Program-made: the position numbers and the translations under genes
The notes under the pieces: model-generated
The model's input: the letters and a program-made list of their open reading frames with translations, nothing else
Databases searched by the model: none
What the model was told of the DNA's origin: nothing
Source of the DNA: Yoonia rosea
GTDB taxonomy: Bacteria > Pseudomonadota > Alphaproteobacteria > Rhodobacterales > Rhodobacteraceae
Reading direction: 5' to 3'
Length of the DNA: 64,000 nt
NCBI RefSeq assembly: GCF_900156505.1
Contig: NZ_FTPR01000001.1
Span: 2,170,001-2,234,000, forward strand
Shown here: in pieces, positions 39,032-47,854 of the stretch
Numbering within the stretch: position 1 is the first letter of the stretch
Layout: the number at the start of each line of letters is the position of its first letter

Positions 39032-40030
39032 TTAGGTAATCCGGGCGACGACGTAGTCCGCCAAATCGACCAGCATCTGTTTCAGCGGATGATCCGGCAC
39101 AGCATCCAGCGCCGATTTCGCCTTTTCCGCCCATGCCAGCGCATCCTGTCGGGTGGCCTCCATCGTCCGGTGTTTGGCAAGAAGCGCGATGGCGTGATCA
39201 AGATCGCCTTCGTCCTGCCTACCTTTTCCGATTGTCCGTTCCCAAAAGGCGCGTTCATCCGCATCGGCGGCGGCAATGGCCCGAATCACAGGCAGGGTGA
39301 GTTTGCGCTCGCGGAAATCGTCGCCCACGTTTTTACCGGTGGCTTTGGTGCCGCCATAATCGAGAAGATCATCAACGATCTGGAACGAAACCCCCAGCGC
39401 ATCGCCATAATCGAAAAGCGCCTGTTTGGTCGCAGCGTCTTGCCCCGCAATCTCGCCGCCGACTTCCATCGCGGCAGAAAAGAGCGCGGCGGTTTTCCCG
39501 CGCACGACCTGCAGATAGATCGCTTCGGTTGTTGCCAGATCACTGGCGGCGGTCAGTTGCAGCACCTCGCCCTCGGCGATGGTAGCGGACGCATTCGCCA
39601 GAATATCCAGCACGCGCAGCGATCCCGTTTCAACCATCAACTGGAACGAACGGGCAAAGAGATAATCGCCGACAAGTACGCTTGATGTATTGTCCCACAA
39701 CAGGTTTGCCGTGGGGCGGCCCCGCCGTTGCTTGCTTTCATCAACAACATCATCATGCAGCAAAGTCGCCGTGTGAATAAACTCAACCGTGGCCGCCAGA
39801 TGGATATGGTAAGGCCCCGTATACCCACACATCCGCGCCGCGGCGAGTGTAAGCATCGGACGCAAACGCTTGCCGCCTGCCTCAACCAGATGCGCGGTCA
39901 CTTCGGGGATACGCGGGGCGTGTTCCGACGCCATACGCTCGCGGATCAGCGCATTCACAGCCGTCAGATCATCGGCCAGCGCCTCGGCGAGTTGTTCGTG
40001 CGGTTTGGTGGCAGCGGTATCAAGGCTCAT
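39032..40030 (-). CDS. ispB: Polyprenyl diphosphate synthase (octaprenyl/decaprenyl type)
   Basis: A 332-residue trans-prenyltransferase with both aspartate-rich motifs, LLHDDVVDE (near 85-93) and the second DDLLDYGG (near 212-219), plus GGKRLRP near 46-52. It builds the side chain of ubiquinone. Chain length cannot be read from sequence; ubiquinone-10 is normal in this family, so decaprenyl is likely. The ATG at 40030 gives the usual MSLDTAATKPHEQL start. It is divergent from the DUF2007 gene, with 56 bp between them. Confidence 0.92.
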   Translation of the reverse strand: MSLDTAATKPHEQLAEALADDLTAVNALIRERMASEHAPRIPEVTAHLVEAGGKRLRPMLTLAAARMCGYTGPYHIHLAATVEFIHTATLLHDDVVDESKQRRGRPTANLLWDNTSSVLVGDYLFARSFQLMVETGSLRVLDILANASATIAEGEVLQLTAASDLATTEAIYLQVVRGKTAALFSAAMEVGGEIAGQDAATKQALFDYGDALGVSFQIVDDLLDYGGTKATGKNVGDDFRERKLTLPVIRAIAAADADERAFWERTIGKGRQDEGDLDHAIALLAKHRTMEATRQDALAWAEKAKSALDAVPDHPLKQMLVDLADYVVARIT

Positions 40031-40086
40031 CGCAATTTCCGTCATGTGAATAGACAACGGCTGCACCGCGCCTTAGGTCTTTGGTT

Positions 40087-40305
40087 ATGAAAGAGCTTCT
40101 ACGCACCAATGACCCGACCGTCATCGCATTTGCAACCGCCCTTCTGGACAGCGAGGGTATAGACTGGTTCACCTTCGACGTAAATATGAGCGTCCTTGAA
40201 GGCAGCATTGGCATAATGCCGCGCCGCCTGATGGTGCTGGACCGCGATTTATTTATGGCCGAGGCGGTGATGCGCGACGGAGAGATCGACCTTGGGCGCG
40301 ACTGA
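40087..40305 (+). CDS. DUF2007-type small protein
   Basis: A 72-residue protein with the DUF2007 pattern: KELLRTNDPTVIAFATALLDSEGI and a second strand set ending RLMVLDRDLFMAEAV. Members resemble a small ferredoxin-like signal-transducing fold, but the function is unknown. The ATG at 40087 starts it; the upstream TTG is not needed. It overlaps the methyltransferase gene by 14 bp. Confidence 0.85.
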   Translation: MKELLRTNDPTVIAFATALLDSEGIDWFTFDVNMSVLEGSIGIMPRRLMVLDRDLFMAEAVMRDGEIDLGRD

Positions 40306-41053
40306 GGACCTGACCAAAGACGATTTTCTGGGTGGCAAAATCGCAATTTGGCAGCCCAAACGCGGATATCGCGCCGGAGTTGATCCGGTCATTCTTGCGG
40401 CCTCGGTTGCGGCGAAATCAGGGCAGTCAGTGCTGGAACTGGGGTGCGGCGTTGGAACCGCGTCGCTTTGTCTGGCCGCCCGCGTCCCAGATTTGCAGAT
40501 AACGGGGGTTGAGGTGCAGCCGGAATATGCCGCACTCGCCCAGCGCAATGCCGATGAGAACGCGCTGCCTCTGACAGTGGTACGTGCTGATTTGCGCGCG
40601 TTGCCAACGGAGCTGCGGCAAGAGCGGTTTGATCATGTCATCATGAACCCGCCCTATTTTGATCGCACTGCAGGCACGGCATCGGACGACACAGGCAAGG
40701 ATATTGCTTTTGCCGGCGACACGCCGTTGCAGGCTTGGTTGGATGTCGGGGCAAGACGGGTTGGGCCGCGCGGATATCTGACGCTGATCCAACGTATGGA
40801 ACGGCTGCCAGAGGTCCTCGATGCGCTTGCGGGGCGGCTTGGTGCCATCATCGTGCGGCCCATTGCAGGCCGCACGCACCGCGCGCCAGAGCTTTTCTTG
40901 CTACAAGCGCGACAAGAAGGAAAAACGCCGTTTCGCATGGCGCCGACGCTGATCATGCATGCCGGTGAGACGCATCAGGGCGATCAGGAAAGCTATACCC
41001 AAGAAGTGGCCTGCGTTTTGCGGAACGGCGCGGAATTACCCATCTGGAGTTAA
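40292..41053 (+). CDS. tRNA1(Val) (adenine(37)-N6)-methyltransferase-like protein
   Basis: A 253-residue SAM-dependent methyltransferase with an AdoMet motif (VLELGCGVGTASLCLAAR, about 47-64) and an NPPY amino-methylation motif (VIMNPPYFD, about 117-125). It belongs to the TrmN6/YfiC group, which methylates A37 of tRNA-Val; a related activity on other nucleic acids cannot be excluded. The start is TTG at 40292 with a GGAG site about 9 nt upstream, within the end of the DUF2007 gene. Confidence 0.85.
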   Translation: MGATEDLTKDDFLGGKIAIWQPKRGYRAGVDPVILAASVAAKSGQSVLELGCGVGTASLCLAARVPDLQITGVEVQPEYAALAQRNADENALPLTVVRADLRALPTELRQERFDHVIMNPPYFDRTAGTASDDTGKDIAFAGDTPLQAWLDVGARRVGPRGYLTLIQRMERLPEVLDALAGRLGAIIVRPIAGRTHRAPELFLLQARQEGKTPFRMAPTLIMHAGETHQGDQESYTQEVACVLRNGAELPIWS

Positions 41054-41169
41054 CGAATTCGCAATATTCGAGCGCCACGGTGGAAAGACGCCCAGTTTCT
41101 GCCTTGCAGCGTGACAGACAGGATCGAATGTGCTGCAATCAGAACACCCAAACCTAGAGGAGATCGACT

Positions 41170-41337
41170 ATGAGCTTGAGTTCGCATGTACAGGAACTGA
41201 AGAAGAAGCATAAAAACCTCTCGGAGCATGTCGAGGCAATGCAGCGAAGCCCATCTGCCGATGACATCGAAATTGCAAAACTCAAAAAGCAGAAATTGAT
41301 TCTCAAGGAAGAAATTTCGCGCCTTAGCGCGCACTAG
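41170..41337 (+). CDS. YdcH family (DUF465) small protein
   Basis: A 55-residue helical protein starting MSLSSHVQELKKKHKNLSEH and ending SRLSAH. The charged, heptad-like helices match the DUF465/YdcH family common in alphaproteobacteria, function unknown. An AGAGGAG site lies 7 nt before the ATG, and a good terminator follows 22 bp after the stop, so this looks like a complete single-gene unit. It is easily missed because of its length. Confidence 0.9.
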   Translation: MSLSSHVQELKKKHKNLSEHVEAMQRSPSADDIEIAKLKKQKLILKEEISRLSAH

Positions 41338-41358
41338 CGATTTCTAACGCCGAAAAGA

Positions 41359-41388
41359 AAAGGCCACGTCCTGTTGACGTGGCCTTTG
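41359..41388. terminator. Bidirectional terminator between the YdcH gene and phbB
   Basis: AAAGGCCACGTC pairs with GACGTGGCCTTT (41359-41370 with 41376-41387), with a 5-nt loop and A/T runs on both sides. The flanking genes are convergent. Confidence 0.9.
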
Positions 41389-41411
41389 TGATTTCCAGGA
41401 TGTGCCAGACC

Positions 41412-42137
41412 TTAGGTCATGTACTGGCCACCATTGGCCGACAGGGTAGAGCCCGTCACAAAACCCGCATCATCAGACACAAGGAAACAAACCGCGCGTG
41501 CGATCTCTGAAGCTTCGCCAAGACGACCAACGGGAATCTGCGGCAGGATAACTTCGTTCATCACTTTCTCAGGGATCGTGCTCATCATTTCGGTGTTGAT
41601 ATAACCGGGTGCCACGATGTTGACCGTGATACCGGCGCGCGCGCCCTCTTGGGCGAGTGATTTGGTGAAGCCGATGTCGCCTGCCTTGGTCGCGGCATAG
41701 TTTGCCTGCGCAAACTGGCCTTTCTGACCATTGATCGAAGAGATCGTGACAATGCGGCCAAACTTTCGCTCGCGCATTCCGCCCCAGACATTATGCGTCA
41801 TGTTGAACACGCCGTTCAGGTTGGTGTCGATGCATTCATGCCACTGCTGCGGCGTCATCTTGTGGAAAGGCGCATCGCGTGTGATGCCCGCGTTGTTCAC
41901 CAGAATCTCGACCGGACCGAGATCTGCTTCGACTTGGGCGACGCCAGCCTGACAGGCCTCGTAATTCGCAACATCCCATTTGTAGGTCTTGATGCCGGTT
42001 TCAGCGGTAAAGGCGGCAGCCTTTTCATCGTTGCCCGCGTAAGTCGCAGCAACCTGATAGCCTGCATCTTTCAATGCTGTCGAAATAGCTGCGCCGATAC
42101 CGCGCGAGCCGCCTGTTACAAGTGCAACACGGGACAT
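41412..42137 (-). CDS. phbB: Acetoacetyl-CoA reductase
   Basis: A 241-residue SDR enzyme that reduces acetoacetyl-CoA to (R)-3-hydroxybutyryl-CoA with NADPH, for polyhydroxybutyrate synthesis. It has TGGSRGIGAAI (8-18), NNAGITRD (near 86), the catalytic YAATK (near 152) and SSINGQKGQFAQ just before it. The neighbour phbA supports the role. A GGGAGGAG ribosome site lies 7 nt before the ATG. Confidence 0.95.
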   Translation of the reverse strand: MSRVALVTGGSRGIGAAISTALKDAGYQVAATYAGNDEKAAAFTAETGIKTYKWDVANYEACQAGVAQVEADLGPVEILVNNAGITRDAPFHKMTPQQWHECIDTNLNGVFNMTHNVWGGMRERKFGRIVTISSINGQKGQFAQANYAATKAGDIGFTKSLAQEGARAGITVNIVAPGYINTEMMSTIPEKVMNEVILPQIPVGRLGEASEIARAVCFLVSDDAGFVTGSTLSANGGQYMT

Positions 42138-42178
42138 AGATTTCTCCTCCCAGAGATTTGATTAGTAATCTTATTATC

Positions 42179-42200
42179 GTTGCGCCACTACAGGCGCAAC
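42179..42200 (-). other. Stem-loop between phbA and phbB
   Basis: A perfect 8-bp stem (GTTGCGCC/GGCGCAAC) with a 6-nt loop lies in the 78-bp gap between the two genes. No T-run follows on the - strand, so it is more likely an mRNA-stability or processing element, or a partial attenuator, than a full terminator. Confidence 0.5.
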
Positions 42201-42215
42201 AATCTTTCTCAAAAA

Positions 42216-43391
42216 TTACGGGCGCTCAACGCACATTGCAACACCCATGCCGCCACCGATGCAAAGCGTGGCAAGGCCTTTCTTGGCACCACGGCGCTTC
42301 ATTTCAAACAGCAGCGTGTTCAAAACGCGGCAGCCGGATGCGCCGATCGGGTGACCGATTGCGATAGCCCCGCCGTTGACGTTCACGATCGCCGGGTCCC
42401 ATCCCATCTCTTTGTTGACGGCACATGCTTGGGCCGCGAAGGCTTCGTTTGCTTCGACAAGATCGAGATCATCAACGCTCCAACCGGCCTTGGCCAGCGC
42501 CTTTTGCGATGCATAGATCGGACCGACACCCATGATGGTCGGGTCAAGCCCGGCTGTGGCGTAAGACGCAATGCGCGCCAGCGGTTCGATACCGCGTTTT
42601 TCGGCCTCATCCGCAGACATCAGCAAGGTTGCCGCGGCACCGTCGTTCAGGCCAGAAGCGTTCGCCGCCGTCACAGACCCGTCCTTGGTGAAGGCAGGGC
42701 GCAGTTTTTGCATGGCTTCGATGGTTGCGCCGTGGCGGATATATTCGTCTTTGTCGACGATGATATCGCTCTTGCGGGTTTTCACGGTGAAGGCTGTGAT
42801 TTCATCGTCAAAGCGGCCTTCCTTCTGGGCCGCTTCCGCCTTGTTCTGTGACGCGACTGCGAATGCGTCCTGCATTTCACGTGTGATCTGGTATTTCTCG
42901 GCCACGTTTTCGGCTGTTTGACCCATGTGGTAGTTGTTGAACGCATCCCACAGACCGTCACGGATCATGGTGTCGATATAGGTCATATCGCCCATTTTGT
43001 GACCGGCGCGCAGGTTGGCGGCATGTACCGACAGAGACATGTTTTCCTGTCCACCAGCAGCGACAATAGACGCATCACCCAGCTGGATATGCTGTGCTCC
43101 CAGCGCAACCGCGCGGAGACCGGAACCACACACCTGGTTGATGCCCCAAGCGGCGGACTCTTTCGGCAAACCCGCGTTGATATGTGCCTGACGCGCGGGG
43201 TTCTGCCCCTGGGCGGCTGTCAGAACCTGGCCGAGGATCGTTTCGCTGACTTCGGATTTATCGATACCGGCGCGCGCGACGACGGCTTCCAGAACGGTGG
43301 CCCCCAGATCATGTGCGGGTGTGTTTGCGAATGATCCGCCGAAACTGCCAACGGCGGTGCGTGCTGCGGATGCGATAACGACGTTCGTCAT
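42216..43391 (-). CDS. phbA: Acetyl-CoA C-acetyltransferase (thiolase)
   Basis: A 391-residue biosynthetic thiolase that joins two acetyl-CoA. The nucleophilic cysteine is in [11 protein letters not shown] (near 89); the other catalytic residues lie in [17 protein letters not shown] (His near 348) and [10 protein letters not shown] (Cys near 378). It is encoded upstream of phbB on the same strand, the usual phbAB order. The polymerase gene phbC is not in the window. Confidence 0.96.
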   Translation of the reverse strand: MTNVVIASAARTAVGSFGGSFANTPAHDLGATVLEAVVARAGIDKSEVSETILGQVLTAAQGQNPARQAHINAGLPKESAAWGINQVCGSGLRAVALGAQHIQLGDASIVAAGGQENMSLSVHAANLRAGHKMGDMTYIDTMIRDGLWDAFNNYHMGQTAENVAEKYQITREMQDAFAVASQNKAEAAQKEGRFDDEITAFTVKTRKSDIIVDKDEYIRHGATIEAMQKLRPAFTKDGSVTAANASGLNDGAAATLLMSADEAEKRGIEPLARIASYATAGLDPTIMGVGPIYASQKALAKAGWSVDDLDLVEANEAFAAQACAVNKEMGWDPAIVNVNGGAIAIGHPIGASGCRVLNTLLFEMKRRGAKKGLATLCIGGGMGVAMCVERP

Positions 43392-43540
43392 GGATGGTTC
43401 CCTTCAGGTTTTGGTCCAGCAAAAAGGTGCCAGTTCCACCCGACAGGTGCAAGCCGAACACCTTAGCCCATTGCCTCTTTGGGTATGCGCAATTGTGCCG
43501 AAAAGCAAATCAAAGCATCTGGGGACTTGGTAGTTTTCTG

Positions 43541-44347
43541 TTAGAGCGCGGGTTTTGGCACGCCAAAGTAATACCCTTGCAAGCAATCCACACCGAGGCC
43601 TTCGAGAAATTCAGCCTCTGCAGCCGTTTCCACCCCATCAGCGACGGCAAACATTTCAAACTGATGCGCGACCGTAATCAGCGCCTCTGCCAAAACCTGA
43701 TTGTCGGGATCACGGTCAATCCCGCGGATGAAGCTTTTGTCGATCTTCACCAGATCGAAGAAAAAGGATTTCAGATGTCGAAACGCAGTAAGGCCCGCAC
43801 CGAAGCCATCCAAAGCAAAGCCAACACCCTTTGGTTGCATTTCAGCCATGAAGCGGATGACGTTTTCATGCAGCATCATGGCTGAGGTTTCACTGATCTC
43901 AAAGATCAAACGATCCCCGAGATTGTTGCGGTCCAGAAGCCCGCGATCCAAGGTGCGCCGCCATTCACCATCACCAATGGAACGCGCCGAAAGGTTGACC
44001 GAAAGACGCAAGTCCGGGTTCTGACGCAGTTTGTGCAGGGCCAGTTCCAGCGACAGGCAATCAATCTGGCGGCCCATATCCGTGTCTTCGACCTGCGGCA
44101 TAAAGTGGGCCGCAGGCAGAACCCGCCCACTTTCATCCGACAAGCGGATCAGACCCTCATAGAAAGCGATTTGGTGCTGCGCGTCGGATGTTACAACAGG
44201 CTGGAACGCCAATTGCCCACGCCCCGCTGCCAGCGCATCGCGCACCAAAAGAAACACATCCGCATCGCGGCTGGCCATCGCGTATTCGAAAGGATCATCC
44301 AGCTCTTGCTTATCAACCTGCGCAAGGCCGAGCGTGGTGTTTTGCAT
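43541..44347 (-). CDS. EAL-domain protein with altered catalytic motifs
   Basis: A 268-residue, single-domain EAL protein with no membrane segment. Relative to active c-di-GMP phosphodiesterases the signature reads EGL at E64, N118 is kept, E150 is kept, the DDFGTG loop is LDGFGAG (second Asp replaced by G181), K201 is kept, and the AEGVE glutamate is replaced by D237. Loss of the second metal-binding aspartate suggests weak or no catalysis, so it may be a c-di-GMP receptor or an interaction module. It is divergent from tag. Confidence 0.85.
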   Translation of the reverse strand: MQNTTLGLAQVDKQELDDPFEYAMASRDADVFLLVRDALAAGRGQLAFQPVVTSDAQHQIAFYEGLIRLSDESGRVLPAAHFMPQVEDTDMGRQIDCLSLELALHKLRQNPDLRLSVNLSARSIGDGEWRRTLDRGLLDRNNLGDRLIFEISETSAMMLHENVIRFMAEMQPKGVGFALDGFGAGLTAFRHLKSFFFDLVKIDKSFIRGIDRDPDNQVLAEALITVAHQFEMFAVADGVETAAEAEFLEGLGVDCLQGYYFGVPKPAL

Positions 44348-44415
44348 CTGCGCACTCCATACTTACCCTGCGCAAGATGCCCCAGTTTGGGCTAACAACC
44401 GGTTAAGGACACCAA

Positions 44416-45018
44416 ATGAACGAGCGTTGCGGCTGGGCCGGGCCCGAGCAGATTTACATCGATTATCATGACACCGAATGGGGTGTGCCCGAATATGACA
44501 GCCGCGCGCTTTGGGAAAAGCTGATCCTGGACGGGTTTCAGGCGGGGCTATCGTGGATCACGATCCTGAAGAAGCGTGATAACTTTCGGACGGCCTTTGC
44601 GGGGTTTGAGCCTGATACGATCGCCGAATGGGGCGAGGCCGATGTTGCGCGCCTGCTGGGTGACGCCGGTATCATCCGCCATCGTGGCAAGATCGAAGCA
44701 ACCATCGGCAATGCCCGCGCATGGCAAGAGATCGAAGCGCGGCAGGGCTTTGACCGGTTCTTGTGGAACTATGTGGACGGGGTGCCGCTGCGCACGACCA
44801 TTTCGAACCGTGCTGATATGCCGACGCAATCGCCGCTCTCGGCACAGATCTCCAAGGATTTGAAAAAGGCGGGCTTCCGGTTTTGCGGGCCGACAATTGT
44901 CTATGCCTTCATGGAGGCAACAGGGTTGATCAACAATCACCTGACCACCTGTCCGCGGCATGCCCCGTGTGCGGCATTGGCGCGCGATCCGGCCGATGTC
45001 TGGCCTACCAGCGTTTAA
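44416..45018 (+). CDS. tag: DNA-3-methyladenine glycosylase I
   Basis: A 200-residue base-excision repair enzyme that removes 3-methyladenine. The zinc ligands expected in TagI are visible: Cys near 5 (RCGWAG), His near 18 (YHDTEWG), His and Cys in NHLTTCPRHAPC. The substrate-pocket segment GFQAGLSW is also there. It ends convergent with moaE, with the last 14 bp overlapping. Confidence 0.95.
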   Translation: MNERCGWAGPEQIYIDYHDTEWGVPEYDSRALWEKLILDGFQAGLSWITILKKRDNFRTAFAGFEPDTIAEWGEADVARLLGDAGIIRHRGKIEATIGNARAWQEIEARQGFDRFLWNYVDGVPLRTTISNRADMPTQSPLSAQISKDLKKAGFRFCGPTIVYAFMEATGLINNHLTTCPRHAPCAALARDPADVWPTSV

Positions 45019-45445
45019 GCGCGTCCTCGTCAGCGTCTTTGGCATCAACCCATGAGGCGCCCTGCGCGGTCACTTCTTTTTTCCAGAACGGCGCGCGGGA
45101 CTTGAGGTAATCCATCAGGAAGTCTGCCGCCTCAAAGGCTGCGGCGCGGTGCGCGGACGCGGTGGCGACCATCATAATCGGTGCACCAGGTTTCAGCGCG
45201 CCGTAACGATGGATCACCAATACATCGGCCAAGTCCCAGCGCGCGACTGCTTCATCCACGATTTTGCCAATCGCAGTTTCGGTCATGCCAGGGTAGTGTT
45301 CAATCAGCATTTCTTGCAGGTCGCCTTGGGTGTCGCGGACAACGCCAGTAAAGCTAACAACCGCACCAATATCGGTGCGCCCTTGCGCAAAGTCATTCAG
45401 CTCTGCGCCCGCGTCAAAAGGTTCTGCCTGCACACGAACCGTCAT
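45005..45445 (-). CDS. moaE: Molybdopterin synthase catalytic subunit
   Basis: A 146-residue MoaE. It has RDTQGDLQEMLIEHYPGM, VIHRYGALKPG and the lysine-rich C-terminal KSRAPFWKKE segment that holds the active-site lysines. It inserts sulfur from thiocarboxylated MoaD into precursor Z to make molybdopterin. It overlaps moaD by one base (TGATG), giving coupled synthesis. The product would serve the molybdenum hydroxylase encoded just across the divergent promoter. Confidence 0.95.
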   Translation of the reverse strand: MTVRVQAEPFDAGAELNDFAQGRTDIGAVVSFTGVVRDTQGDLQEMLIEHYPGMTETAIGKIVDEAVARWDLADVLVIHRYGALKPGAPIMMVATASAHRAAAFEAADFLMDYLKSRAPFWKKEVTAQGASWVDAKDADEDALKRW

Positions 45446-45690
45446 CAGCCGCCTGTCATTGGCGGAAAGAACGCCACTTCGCGGACACCATCAAGGGGTG
45501 CGTCGAAATCCGAGAGTTCCTGATCAAGTGCGACGCGTAAAGCGCTGATATCGGCAAAGGCAGCGGCATAGCGCTCTTCGCGCGCGCTGAGTTCCACAAT
45601 CAGGTCGTTCACCGTTGCCGCACCTGTTTCTACCGTTTCATGCGGCAGACCAATGCGTTCACGGACCCATGCAAAATATACAACGTTCAT
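45445..45690 (-). CDS. moaD: Molybdopterin synthase sulfur carrier subunit
   Basis: An 81-residue ubiquitin-like sulfur carrier ending in the required Gly-Gly (PPMTGG). The beta-grasp elements VVYFAWVRERIG and DGVREVAFFPP are typical. It is encoded between pgsA and moaE with ATGA and TGATG overlaps. A second MoaD-like protein is encoded at 50098. Confidence 0.95.
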   Translation of the reverse strand: MNVVYFAWVRERIGLPHETVETGAATVNDLIVELSAREERYAAAFADISALRVALDQELSDFDAPLDGVREVAFFPPMTGG

Positions 45691-46355
45691 ATCTCACCAT
45701 CCCGCAGAAAAGGCCGCGATTTGTTGAAGTAATCCCAGCCTGTCACCAGTGTCAAAACCGCAGCGGCCCAAAGCATTACGATACCGCCCCACCAGCTAAT
45801 CACCATGCCTTGGTATTTCCACCACAGGCCCAACTCATCGGGGCCATTGCCAAAGATCGCGTCCTCGACCATCTCTTGTGTCATCGCGAGCGATTGCATC
45901 GCAAAATAATGCTCAAACGCGCCGGTCGCGAAAAGCATGGAAATCGCGACCATCTGGGCGGTTGTTTTCCATTTCGCAAGGTTCGTCACCTTCAGCGTAC
46001 CAGCGGTATCGCCCAAAAACTCGCGCAGACCAGAGACAAAAACCTCGCGAAAAATGATCACCGTGGCAGGCAGCAAAATCCACGGGTTCATGCCGGAAAA
46101 GCCCGTAATCACGACCAGCGCAATGATCACCATCGCTTTGTCGGCAATCGGGTCAAGCATCGCACCAAGCTTGCTCTCCTGCTTCCATGCGCGCGCCAGA
46201 TAGCCATCAAGAAAATCGGTCAGCGCCGCAACGATAAACAGCACCAGCGCGAACCAGTCCGCCCAAGGCCGCGCGAAATAAAGAAACATCACCACAACAC
46301 CGGGTGCTGCGGCCAATCGCAGGATTGTGAGGATATTAGGCAGGTTTAATGTCAT
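45687..46355 (-). CDS. pgsA: CDP-diacylglycerol-glycerol-3-phosphate 3-phosphatidyltransferase
   Basis: A 222-residue membrane enzyme that makes phosphatidylglycerophosphate, the first committed step to phosphatidylglycerol and cardiolipin. The CDP-alcohol phosphotransferase signature is visible as DFLDGYLAR...GAMLDPIADK (about 47-72), with about five hydrophobic segments. The ATG at 46355 starts MTLNLPNILTILR. It is co-transcribed with moaD and moaE, a common alphaproteobacterial arrangement. Confidence 0.94.
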   Translation of the reverse strand: MTLNLPNILTILRLAAAPGVVVMFLYFARPWADWFALVLFIVAALTDFLDGYLARAWKQESKLGAMLDPIADKAMVIIALVVITGFSGMNPWILLPATVIIFREVFVSGLREFLGDTAGTLKVTNLAKWKTTAQMVAISMLFATGAFEHYFAMQSLAMTQEMVEDAIFGNGPDELGLWWKYQGMVISWWGGIVMLWAAAVLTLVTGWDYFNKSRPFLRDGEI

Positions 46356-46516
46356 AGATGAGTGGTAGCGCGGCGCGGCGTCCGATACCAGTAGGTGTGT
46401 CGAGAATCTGGCCCAATCCGGCGGGAATGGATTTGACCCTCTGGGGCGTTCAAGACACAATACGCCTGACGCGGTGCACGTGCACCGCAAATCCTACCGA
46501 TATATGGGGATACCCA

Positions 46517-47380
46517 ATGAGATACGTTAAGCCCGAAAGTTTTGAGGCGGCCGCAACCCTATTGCGTGACGAAACCGGCATTTCCCGCATTCTCGCGGGT
46601 GGCACCGATGTGCTTGTGCAGCTGAAGGCAGAGATGGTCGAGCCTGATCTGATGGTCGATCTCAAGCATCTGCCCGGGATGCGTGAAGTCATCGCTGAAG
46701 ACGGTGGATTTCGCATCGGGGCGGCGGTGTCAGGCGCGGAACTGGGTGAACATGACGCGCTAAAAGCAATGTGGCCCGGTGTGGTGGAAGGGGTCGAGTT
46801 GATCGGCTCTTCCCAGGTCCAAAGCCGTGCGACGATGGCAGGCAACCTGTGCACAGGCTCACCAGCAGGTGATGCGGTGCCTGCAATGGTCACAGCAGAA
46901 GCGGTGGCGCGGGTGCATGGCCCTGACGGGGTACGCGATGTGCCTGTTGTGGATATCCCGACAGGCCCCGGCAAGAATTCCCTGAGCAAAGGGGAATTCA
47001 TCACTTCGATCTATCTGCCTGCCCGCCCAGCGCATGCAGGTGACGCCTATTTGCGCTTTATTCCCCGCACCGAAATGGACATCGCGGTGTCATCGGCGGC
47101 CGTCAGCCTTGCGCTCGAGGAGGATGGCACAGTCTCGTCCGCGCGCGTCGCGGTTGGGGCCGTGGCCCCGACGGTGCGTCTGGTGAAAGACGCAGGGGCG
47201 GCGCTTGTCGGCTCAAAGCTGGATGACGCAGCCATCGCTGCAATGGTGCACGCGGTTGAAGCTGCCTGTTCGCCGATCACAGACAAACGCGGAACCATCG
47301 AATTCCGCACGAAAACAGCAGGGGTTCTCGCGAAACGCGCAGCCCTTATCGCCTACGGGCGCGCAGGAGGTCAGCTATGA
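46517..47380 (+). CDS. Molybdenum hydroxylase FAD-binding subunit (CoxM/CutM type)
   Basis: A 287-residue FAD-binding protein of the xanthine dehydrogenase/CO dehydrogenase medium-subunit family. The FAD contacts are AGGTDVLVQLK (about 27-37) and the ATMAGNLCTGSPAGDAVPA segment (near 103-121). It passes electrons from the Fe-S subunit to an acceptor. GGGGA before the ATG at 46517 supports this start. Its stop overlaps the Fe-S subunit gene (ATGA). Confidence 0.93.
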   Translation: MRYVKPESFEAAATLLRDETGISRILAGGTDVLVQLKAEMVEPDLMVDLKHLPGMREVIAEDGGFRIGAAVSGAELGEHDALKAMWPGVVEGVELIGSSQVQSRATMAGNLCTGSPAGDAVPAMVTAEAVARVHGPDGVRDVPVVDIPTGPGKNSLSKGEFITSIYLPARPAHAGDAYLRFIPRTEMDIAVSSAAVSLALEEDGTVSSARVAVGAVAPTVRLVKDAGAALVGSKLDDAAIAAMVHAVEAACSPITDKRGTIEFRTKTAGVLAKRAALIAYGRAGGQL

Positions 47381-47853
47381 AAACGATACCCGTTGCAACA
47401 ACCATCAACGGTGATGAGACAGAGTTCCTCTGCCATGCCGATGAAAGCCTTTTGGATGTCTTGCGCGACCGGCTTGGGCTGACCGGCGCAAAGGAAGGCT
47501 GCGGCACAGGCGATTGCGGTGCCTGCAGTGTGATGATGAACGGGCGTTTGGCCTGTTCCTGTCTGGTGCTGGGTGTCGAAACCGAAGGCGCCGAGATTGA
47601 AACCATCGAAGGCATGGCCAAGGGCGACAGCCTGCATCCTTTGCAACGTGTGTTTCTGGAAGAAGCCGCCTTGCAATGCGGCATCTGCACGCCGGGCATT
47701 CTGGTGGCGGCCAAGGCGCTCTTGGAAAAGAACCCCGATCCAACCGACACCGAGGTACGCTATTGGCTGGCGGGCAATCTTTGCCGCTGTACCGGTTATG
47801 ACAAGATTATCAAAGCGGTCCAAACAGCGGCTGCTGAAATGAGAGGCGCATAA
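47377..47853 (+). CDS. Molybdenum hydroxylase [2Fe-2S] subunit (CoxS/CutS type)
   Basis: A 158-residue protein with two cluster sites: the plant-ferredoxin-like CGTGDCGACSVMMNGRLACSC (about 44-64), and CGIC...CRCTGYDKI in the helical C-terminal domain (about 102-139). It links the molybdenum subunit to the flavin subunit. It lies between those two genes, with an ATGA overlap before and a 1-bp gap after. Confidence 0.95.
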   Translation: MKTIPVATTINGDETEFLCHADESLLDVLRDRLGLTGAKEGCGTGDCGACSVMMNGRLACSCLVLGVETEGAEIETIEGMAKGDSLHPLQRVFLEEAALQCGICTPGILVAAKALLEKNPDPTDTEVRYWLAGNLCRCTGYDKIIKAVQTAAAEMRGA

Positions 47854-47854
47854 C

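Noticed and set aside
38843..39685. A 280-codon open frame on the + strand across the ispB region
   Set aside because: Most of it is antisense to the prenyl synthase, which has both aspartate-rich motifs in the other direction.
46358..46516. Upstream extension of the Mo hydroxylase FAD subunit frame
   Set aside because: It would overlap the pgsA promoter region, has no leader-like sequence, and the ATG at 46517 has a ribosome site and the normal family start.
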